The notes under the pieces were generated by a model. That model worked only from the letters and a program-made list of their open reading frames with translations. It did not search any database and was not told the origin of the DNA. Below, piece by piece: positions 60,301 to 64,000 of a stretch of 64,000 bases of DNA. Origin of the DNA: Otis tarda (taxonomy: Eukaryota > Chordata > Aves > Otidiformes > Otididae); the NCBI GenBank assembly GCA_026413225.1, contig CM048555.1:76391785-76455784 (forward strand), in the 5' to 3' direction. Numbering within the stretch: position 1 is the stretch's first letter; every line of letters starts with the position of its first letter. The position numbers were made by a program, and so were the translations under genes.

Positions 60301-63300
60301 CTTTGGATCTTGAGTTGTACAACTATTAATTACTAAGACTTGTTAATATTTGGCAATAGGTCGCCTGAGAACAGAAGAAGGAGAGCCAATGGTGTTGAAG
60401 CTTAAAGACTGGCCTCCAGGAGAAGACTTCAGAGATATGATGCCTTCTCGGTATGAATTTACAAAGAAACTGTTCGTCGTTTGTGTGGTACGCCCCCAAA
60501 GTAATGGAATGCAGGAATTTTCTTACGTTGTGACACCTGCTTCAGCTTTGAGAAGCTATTAGTCACATGTGAACCATTTTGTTGCTCAGAGATGCCTGAC
60601 ATAGCTGGAAATGCTACACAAGTTTTATGATAAATTTTTATGTAGTTCGTTGTATTTATTGCCAAGCAGAGTACCTAAAATTACTAATGATTGGTTAAAC
60701 TTTGGAAGCTTCCTAAAAGCCTGAGTCATTTTAAAATCTGAAGTCCAGTTTTTTTTCCCCGAACCTTTTTAAGTATTCTGGTTTACTCGATTTTATATTA
60801 GTTGGCATGATTACGCAAGGAAATAGCGTTACTGCAGAGCAGTTAAACTTGTTTATCTGCTATGTTTCTGCGTCTCACTTGTTTTGTTTCATTTCATGGT
60901 GTCCAGTAAACCCCCTGGGGGAAGGAGTACAGTTTCTTGACTGGAGAACCCTTTTGTTGCAGTCTATTCTAGTCTGCTTGGTTTTGTTAACAAATTCCTA
61001 ACATTAAATTGTGCTATATTACTTTAGGTTTGATGATTTGATGAAAAATATTCCATTGCCAGAATACACGAGGAGAGGCGGCAAACTCAACCTTGCCTCT
61101 CGACTTCCCAACTATTTTGTACGACCAGATTTGGGCCCTAAGATGTACAACGCATACGGTAAGGAATTTTTCACTCTAAAAGTCGCGTTGGCCATACAGT
61201 CAAATTTAAATTTACTGTAAATGAAATGAATCCTTGCTGTTGTAGACAATTTGATTAATCCCATTGATCTGAAAACCTAATTTTGGCTCCTTTATAGTGA
61301 TGTCCAGAGCATTATATGATGTTTTTTAAATGTTTTTTGTCCAGGTGAGTGCAAGCCAATAACATTTATTCCCAGTCTTCCAGTCAACTTGCTCCACCTG
61401 TCTATACACAGCCTCCATTTCCTGTAGCTGGCCACCTGTATTTGTTGTTTTGCTGCTTCTGGCTGTGTCACAGTTGTTACTTCTCCTTTGGGGCTGTATC
61501 ATTTAGTTTTTAATCTCCTCTTGCACAGTTCTTCCCGTGGCTAGTTCATCTGCTGTCACTCAGAAGGCATTTAAAACTGCGCATGATCATGGCCAGTAAA
61601 GAGATCATGGCTGGTAAACACTGTGGCAGCTGCTTCTTAGGGTGAAATAGAGACTTTCTGAGAATGCTTTATTCTAAACAGCTATAGAAACCCTCTTCTA
61701 GCAGGACTTAAATGTGGCTTTTATATATCATACAGGCTAGGTATCGATATGGGTCGATGTGTCAGCCTGTAACCTGGTTGCTTGGGAAGATACAAATGAG
61801 ATGGGGCAAGGTCCTGATCTAAAGTGTATTGCTGTACTGCAGTCATCTGCTGCTAAAAGTGACAGCTCGCTGGTCTTTTCAGATAGTGCTGCTGAGAGGG
61901 GCATAAGGTTTATTTTTCATCTTGGTACGTGCTACTTTTTTTCAGGCTTAATAACACCAGAGGATAGAAAATATGGCACAACAAACCTCCATTTGGATGT
62001 GTCTGATGCAGCCAATGTTATGGTTTATGTGGGCATCCCCAAAGGCCAGGCTGATCAAGAAGAAGGTAAAGTCTGACTTGTGTTCTGGGGGGGGTTGTTT
62101 CTGCATCCCTTTAGTGTAACTGCTCGTGTTTACTCTCAACAGAAGTGCTTAAAACCATACAAGATGGTGACTCTGATGAATTGACAATTAAGCGTTTTAC
62201 TGAAAGTCGAGAAAAACCTGGAGCTCTGTGGCACATTTATGCAGCTAAAGATACAGAGAAGATCCGGGAATTCCTGAAAAAGGTAAGCTGTTGTATCTTA
62301 AACCGATCTTCTGTCTGTGTAGGCTTTCAAGTATGTACCCTTGGACTTTCTATCCCACTTGTTCTGGAAACAAATGCACTTGAGTTGTATCCAGGACAGA
62401 ACTTGTCGTGTGCCATGAATCTTGTAGGATCTGAGCAGGGTAGTAAGCTGAAGCTTGAAGGTAGGCTGTATGTAGACACACTGCTTCTGCACACACAAGT
62501 AATGATGTCATGTAATGAGCGAAAAAGAACTGCTTTGCATTTAAGCAAAACCACAGTTTAACCTTAAACTAGATCCTCCGTAAAAGCATGCGAGATGTTC
62601 TTGGGAAATGTCAGAGCAGTACGTGGCGCATAAATTTCTCCCTCATTCTCTACCTCTTCCTACATTTTTTTTTTTCCCCCCTACCCTTATGAGATTTGGA
62701 TAAATGGAGAGAAGCATGAGGTATTCTGGGTGATGCTTCCGTAGGAGTTAAGGTTTAATAGAGGAGTGATAGTACATCCAAAAGGGCTTGTTACAGTATT
62801 TAAATTCACCAGAAATGGTCCAGAGTTCTTGGTGGTCTTAATTCTGAAGCTTCCTTGGTGCTCTAAAGGTGGAAAGAGCTAATATGTTGGCGTTTAAAAC
62901 GAATAAGTGGGATGATCTGAAGAACTGTGGGCCTTTTCAGCCTGCCTGCCGTCTTGGGCGGAAGCTTAGAGAGACTGCGGCAGAACAAATCTCATACTTG
63001 ATAAAACACGGTACTGACTTTGATAAGCACTGGCATTTTGAGTTTTGACATTTGTGGCTCACACCTCTTCTTGGTCCCTTGTAGCATACTTGCCTGCAGG
63101 CGTGGGGCTTTCAGCAGCTTGTCTTGGAGTAGATCCAAGCTGTTTATCTCCTCCCAAATGAGTTTTCAGGCTGCTGTCCTGGGTGTAAATGATTGCCACA
63201 GCAAACTGGTTTTATACTGGAACTTCTCATATATTCTCTCCCCATGCCCCTCGGATTTCTCTTCTGAGTACTTTTGTTGTGCCTCCCAGCCTCCTTGCTC

Positions 63301-63919
63301 CTAGAAGTCTAGTTAGTATCCTGCTTTGATCAGTGAGCGCACTGACTGGTGCTGGGCTCAGGGCAGACACCGCTGAATTCTGCACGCGTGTGTTTTTTGC
63401 AGTGACAGGCTATAGCCGTGTGAGAGTTCCGATCCCGTATGTGACGGTGGTTCCCGCTGTGAACGCATGGAGTCACTTAACCCTTCTGCTGCTGCTTACT
63501 GTAAACTGGCTTTACTTGCATTTCTCACACCCATCTTTGCAATGTTCTGTGAAGCACGTGGGACTGAGAAATGATGTGGTTTTGACAAACTAAGAACTGT
63601 ATAAGAATCCAGACCTTTCATTGTGTAACTCCTGTGCCTGAACACAGGTGCAAGTCACTCTGCAAACAGAATACCACAGACAGACTGTAGTTATCCAGTG
63701 GGGTTGGTGTGTTGTAATACCTGTCCTCTTGTGACTTTCCAGGTTGCAGAAGAACAAGGTCAAGAAAACCCTGTAGATCACGATCCCATTCACGATCAGA
63801 GTTGGTACTTGGACCGATCGCTAAGGAAACGCCTTCATCAAGAGTATGGAGTTCAAGGCTGGGCTATTGTACAGTTTCTAGGAGATGTAGTTTTCATTCC
63901 AGCAGGAGCTCCGCACCAG
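33147..63919 (+). CDS. KDM3A: KDM3A (JMJD1A), JmjC H3K9me1/2 demethylase, spliced, 3' end beyond window
   Basis: KDM3A is a nuclear Fe(II)/2-oxoglutarate oxygenase that removes mono- and dimethyl marks from histone H3 lysine 9. It is known as a nuclear-receptor coactivator and for roles in spermatogenesis, metabolism and hypoxia. Twenty-three coding exons join in frame to 1256 residues. Visible parts are the conserved N-terminus ([14 protein letters not shown]), a divergent middle (about 277-516), a Cys-rich segment with KCRECRLDS and FCRFFHFRR, the C6 zinc finger at 671-696, an LXXLL motif LRNLL at 890-894, and the JmjC domain from about 1064. Fe(II) ligands H1126, D1128 and H1255 are all present (human H1120, D1122, H1249). 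About 70 residues should follow. Residues in this gene match KDM3A better than paralogues KDM3B or JMJD1C. The start has A at -3 and G at +4. Confidence 0.97.
33318..35946 (+). other. KDM3A: KDM3A intron 2
   Basis: 2.6 kb, GT-AG. It holds a GTGTG/CATG-type simple patch at about 33381-33435 and T-rich runs near 34167-34180. No other feature was recognised. Confidence 0.9.
35947..36102 (+). CDS. KDM3A: KDM3A exon 3, residues 58-109
   Basis: Encodes [20 protein letters not shown] through VQWPAM, matching the human [17 protein letters not shown] segment. The acceptor is tttctgtag. The exon is 156 bases in phase 0 at both ends. The donor is GC (gcaagt), not GT. Confidence 0.95.
36103..38290 (+). 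other. KDM3A: KDM3A intron 3, GC-AG type
   Basis: 2.2 kb. The donor reads ATG|gcaagt and the acceptor ttttctag. A GT donor four bases downstream would break the frame. T-rich patches lie near 37541-37590. No other feature was recognised. Confidence 0.85.
38291..38401 (+). CDS. KDM3A: KDM3A exon 4, residues 110-146
   Basis: Encodes [21 protein letters not shown] through [11 protein letters not shown], closely matching human TYKPLLDKAGLGSITSVRFLG. It is 111 bases, phase 0 at both ends, with a GTAACC donor. Confidence 0.96.
38402..39954 (+). other. KDM3A: KDM3A intron 4 (contains a CR1 fragment)
   Basis: 1.55 kb, GT-AG, ending in a long T-rich tract before acag. It holds the CR1 3' fragment at 38955-39165. 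Confidence 0.9.
38955..39165 (-). mobile_element. CR1 3'-end fragment
   Basis: A reversed CR1 3'UTR and ORF2 tail: 'tttgggttggaagggacc', 'aaggagcagggacatctcc', 'aaccagatcaggttgct' and 'ccaccacctctctgggcaac' in order. It fades after about 39130 in a short A run. The fragment is non-autonomous, about 200 bp, and antisense to KDM3A. Confidence 0.93.
39955..40057 (+). CDS. KDM3A: KDM3A exon 5, residues 147-180
   Basis: Encodes [20 protein letters not shown] through [11 protein letters not shown] and ends in phase 1. The human counterpart reads FQALIVKHLDESHLL here. The donor is gtacaa. Confidence 0.95.
40058..40941 (+). other. KDM3A: KDM3A intron 5
   Basis: 0.9 kb, GT-AG. A C-rich run lies near 40377-40391. 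Nothing else was recognised. Confidence 0.9.
40942..41066 (+). CDS. KDM3A: KDM3A exon 6, residues 181-222
   Basis: Encodes [20 protein letters not shown] through VNCQE, nearly identical to human [18 protein letters not shown]. The phase-1 entry joins exon 5 cleanly and the exit is phase 0. Confidence 0.96.
41067..41544 (+). other. KDM3A: KDM3A intron 6
   Basis: 0.48 kb, GT-AG (caggag|gtagga, ccaag). No repeat or other feature was seen. Confidence 0.9.
41545..41617 (+). CDS. KDM3A: KDM3A exon 7, residues 223-246
   Basis: Encodes [20 protein letters not shown] and ends in phase 1 before gtaaga. Human reads IPALKIVDPSLIHVEVVHDN. The following intron is only 84 bp (41618-41701). Confidence 0.95.
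41702..41790 (+). CDS. KDM3A: KDM3A exon 8, residues 247-276
   Basis: Encodes [20 protein letters not shown] through KSSPE, matching human [15 protein letters not shown]. This is a basic, probably disordered segment and could carry a nuclear localisation signal (KRK). Confidence 0.95.
41791..43998 (+). other. KDM3A: KDM3A intron 8
   Basis: 2.2 kb, GT-AG. T/G-rich homopolymer patches lie at about 41994-42044 and 42551-42581. No gene or mobile element was recognised. Confidence 0.9.
43999..44150 (+). CDS. KDM3A: KDM3A exon 9, residues 277-326
   Basis: Encodes [20 protein letters not shown] through [14 protein letters not shown]. The SVPTV, LLGCT and ANSPPNLGA strings match human KDM3A. It ends in phase 2 before gtaagg. 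Confidence 0.95.
44302..45008 (+). mobile_element. CR1 LINE RT-domain fragment, 3'-truncated
   Basis: An open frame of about 230 codons covers the CR1 reverse-transcriptase core: [44 protein letters not shown] and the catalytic box, which reads FASDT instead of FADDT. It continues to [10 protein letters not shown] and stops at about 45006, followed at once by attctatgat, the CR1 terminal unit. The endonuclease region and the ORF2 C-terminus are missing, and loss of a catalytic aspartate makes it non-functional. It is in sense orientation within KDM3A intron 9. Confidence 0.95.
45055..45700 (-). mobile_element. CR1 LINE 3' portion, inverted
   Basis: The reverse complement carries the CR1 ORF2 C-terminus and 3'UTR. 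It starts in the [15 protein letters not shown] region near 45690 and ends in the 3'UTR near 45055. Blocks such as 'aaggagcagggacgtctcc', 'ccaccacctctctgggcaac' and 'tccaggctgagcagcccc' are clear. The frame is broken, with an inserted A run at 45251-45262. It abuts the plus-strand CR1 with a spacer of about 45 bp. Confidence 0.95.
46898..47466 (+). CDS. KDM3A: KDM3A exon 10, residues 327-516
   Basis: The largest coding exon in the window at 569 bases. It encodes a Ser/Thr/Asn-rich, poorly conserved, probably disordered linker between the N-terminal region and the zinc-finger part. Short strings such as [11 protein letters not shown] and FPKECV align with human LPEEISSCLNT and LPKECL. The last third ([17 protein letters not shown]..) does not resemble the human segment as I recall it. 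Phase 2 entry and phase 1 exit agree with both neighbours, so the exon is real. Confidence 0.93.
47467..48715 (+). other. KDM3A: KDM3A intron 10
   Basis: 1.25 kb, GT-AG. A plus-strand frame of 139 codons at 47837-48256 has no domain resemblance and is judged random. T- and C-rich simple patches lie near 47788-47812 and 47946-47958. Confidence 0.9.
48716..48917 (+). CDS. KDM3A: KDM3A exon 11, residues 517-583
   Basis: Encodes [30 protein letters not shown] and the Cys-rich KCRECRLDS through FCRFFHFR. It matches human [18 protein letters not shown] and KCRECRLDS. The paired cysteines suggest part of the zinc-binding region that precedes the main C6 finger. Confidence 0.97.
48918..51307 (+). 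other. KDM3A: KDM3A intron 11
   Basis: 2.4 kb, GT-AG. A-rich and T-rich homopolymer tracts lie at about 49080-49093, 50340-50354, 51038-51051 and 51096-51110. No gene or mobile element was recognised. Confidence 0.9.
51308..51522 (+). CDS. KDM3A: KDM3A exon 12, residues 584-655
   Basis: Encodes [40 protein letters not shown] and [20 protein letters not shown]. It is nearly identical to human over the whole exon, among the best-conserved parts of the protein outside JmjC. Confidence 0.97.
51523..54477 (+). other. KDM3A: KDM3A intron 12
   Basis: Nearly 3 kb, GT-AG, the longest KDM3A intron here. A run of nine G lies at about 52362-52370. No gene, RNA or repeat was recognised. Confidence 0.9.
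54478..54630 (+). CDS. KDM3A: KDM3A exon 13, C6 zinc finger, residues 656-706
   Basis: Encodes [40 protein letters not shown] and [11 protein letters not shown]. Cysteines at 671, 674, 685, 688, 693 and 696 form the CX2C..CX2CX4CX2C finger that the family needs for demethylase activity. Match to human is almost complete. The following intron is only 219 bp (54631-54849). Confidence 0.98.
54850..54945 (+). CDS. KDM3A: KDM3A exon 14, residues 707-738
   Basis: Encodes [20 protein letters not shown] and [12 protein letters not shown]. Human reads [26 protein letters not shown] in two joined parts. Phase 1 at both ends. Confidence 0.96.
54946..55302 (+). other. KDM3A: KDM3A intron 14
   Basis: 0.36 kb, GT-AG, dominated by a long T tract with one C (about 55037-55064). 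Confidence 0.9.
55303..55430 (+). CDS. KDM3A: KDM3A exon 15, residues 739-781
   Basis: Encodes [20 protein letters not shown] and [20 protein letters not shown], matching human [20 protein letters not shown]. It ends in phase 0 at cag|gtattg. Confidence 0.97.
55431..57129 (+). other. KDM3A: KDM3A intron 15
   Basis: 1.7 kb, GT-AG. A possible MIR-like trace lies near 56300-56400 but is too weak to call. Nothing else was recognised. Confidence 0.9.
57130..57316 (+). CDS. KDM3A: KDM3A exon 16, residues 782-843
   Basis: Encodes [20 protein letters not shown] through [17 protein letters not shown]. The [12 protein letters not shown] end matches human; the rest is a divergent, polar linker. It ends in phase 1. 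Confidence 0.93.
57317..57797 (+). other. KDM3A: KDM3A intron 16
   Basis: 0.48 kb, GT-AG. AT-rich in its second half, with TATA/CATA repeats near 57645-57675. Confidence 0.9.
57798..57967 (+). CDS. KDM3A: KDM3A exon 17, LXXLL motif, residues 844-900
   Basis: Encodes [20 protein letters not shown] through [20 protein letters not shown]. The LRNLL string at 890-894 is the LXXLL nuclear-receptor interaction motif known in KDM3A. It is conserved with human [10 protein letters not shown]. Confidence 0.96.
57968..58781 (+). other. KDM3A: KDM3A intron 17
   Basis: 0.8 kb, GT-AG, with a strong T-rich tract before the acceptor (58723-58774). A 147-codon minus-strand frame at 58204-58647 has no family resemblance and is judged random. 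Confidence 0.88.
58782..59018 (+). CDS. KDM3A: KDM3A exon 18, residues 901-979
   Basis: Encodes [40 protein letters not shown] and [20 protein letters not shown]. Nearly identical to human, phase 0 at both ends. Confidence 0.98.
59275..59446 (+). CDS. KDM3A: KDM3A exon 19, residues 980-1036
   Basis: Encodes [40 protein letters not shown] and [17 protein letters not shown]. It leads into the JmjC domain. The donor a|gtgagt is in phase 1. The preceding intron is 256 bp. Confidence 0.98.
59447..60359 (+). other. KDM3A: KDM3A intron 19
   Basis: 0.9 kb, GT-AG. No repeat was recognised. Open frames on both strands are short and unsupported. Confidence 0.9.
60360..60450 (+). CDS. KDM3A: KDM3A exon 20, residues 1037-1066
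   Basis: Encodes [20 protein letters not shown] and [10 protein letters not shown]. Human reads [20 protein letters not shown]. It ends in phase 2 at the start of the JmjC domain. Confidence 0.97.
60451..61027 (+). other. KDM3A: KDM3A intron 20
   Basis: 0.58 kb, GT-AG (ctcg|gtatga, actttag). No feature was recognised. Confidence 0.9.
61028..61158 (+). CDS. KDM3A: KDM3A exon 21, JmjC part 1, residues 1067-1110
   Basis: Encodes [40 protein letters not shown] and YNAY. It is the N-terminal part of the JmjC fold and is nearly identical to human. Confidence 0.98.
61159..61945 (+). other. KDM3A: KDM3A intron 21
   Basis: 0.79 kb, GT-AG. No repeat or other feature was recognised. Confidence 0.9.
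61946..62065 (+). CDS. KDM3A: KDM3A exon 22, JmjC Fe(II) motif HxD, residues 1111-1150
   Basis: Encodes [20 protein letters not shown] and [20 protein letters not shown]. The HLD string supplies two Fe(II) ligands: H1126 (codon at 61990-61992) and D1128 (61996-61998). The following intron is only 77 bp (62066-62142), close to the lower size limit for vertebrate splicing. Confidence 0.98.
62143..62282 (+). CDS. KDM3A: KDM3A exon 23, JmjC part, residues 1151-1197
   Basis: Encodes [20 protein letters not shown] and [24 protein letters not shown]. It matches human closely and ends in phase 0 at aag|gtaagc. Confidence 0.98.
62283..63742 (+). other. KDM3A: KDM3A intron 23
   Basis: 1.46 kb, GT-AG. 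Pyrimidine tract at about 62664-62684. Open frames of 86-138 codons are without recognisable domains. Confidence 0.9.
63743..63919 (+). CDS. KDM3A: KDM3A exon 24, third Fe(II) ligand, residues 1198-1256
   Basis: Encodes [40 protein letters not shown] and [11 protein letters not shown]1255 (codon at 63914-63916) corresponds to human H1249, the third Fe(II) ligand. Homology stops at the Gln codon, where human continues VHNLYSCIK. The adjoining sequence is gcaagg, so the donor appears to be GC rather than GT. Reading on without splicing adds nine residues and a stop at 63947-63949. Confidence 0.93.
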
Positions 63920-64000
63920 GCAAGGACCGGGGACACTGTTACAGCCTGACCCCCTTGGGCAGACGTTTGAGCACATGGCTAACGCTTGTTTGTTCTCTCT
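63920..64000 (+). other. KDM3A: KDM3A intron 24, start only, GC-type donor
   Basis: Begins gcaagg right after CAG. The exons for the last ~70 residues of the protein and the 3'UTR should lie beyond the window. Confidence 0.8.

Noticed and set aside
1-64000. Endogenous retrovirus, other viral insertions, CRISPR arrays, insertion sequences, rRNA or tRNA genes
   Set aside because: No LTR pairs, gag/pol/env-type frames, spaced direct-repeat arrays or cloverleaf-type genes were recognised. The reverse-transcriptase sequence present is CR1 LINE.

Overview
This window is vertebrate nuclear DNA, almost certainly from a bird. CR1 LINE fragments are the main recognisable mobile elements, one of them ending in the ATTCTATG-type octamer repeats typical of avian CR1. 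Introns are compact, with several under 100 bp, and the coding exons match a conserved amniote gene pair. I see no bacterial, plasmid, phage or viral content.

Layout. Positions 1-14370 are the left part of intron 1 of REEP1, which is transcribed leftwards. Only its first coding exon (32 coding bases, minus strand, 14371-14402) lies in the window, inside a CpG island at about 13860-14830. Positions about 14830-31730 are intergenic and hold degraded CR1 and MIR-like fossils, a large inactive CR1 (23744-24970), simple repeats and small hairpins. A second CpG island (about 31730-33060) is the promoter of KDM3A, with NRF1-, YY1-, CCAAT-, GC-box- and hypoxia-element-like motifs and a probable non-coding exon 1.

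Positions 33147-63919 carry 23 coding exons of KDM3A (JMJD1A), the H3K9me1/2 demethylase, on the plus strand. The reading phase holds through every junction and gives 1256 residues. These include the C6 zinc finger, an LXXLL motif and all three Fe(II) ligands of the JmjC domain. About 70 C-terminal residues should lie beyond position 64000. The exon and residue numbering used here was worked out by hand from splice sites and frame.

REEP1 shapes tubular ER and KDM3A is a chromatin enzyme. They are head-to-head neighbours in amniotes but are not known to act in one pathway. The least ordinary observations are two GC-type splice donors in KDM3A, an opposite-orientation CR1 pair with complementary truncation points in intron 9, a regularly spaced set of NRF1-like sites with two hypoxia-element cores in the promoter, and an exon 10 tail that differs from the mammalian protein as I recall it. 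I found no convincing undescribed system.
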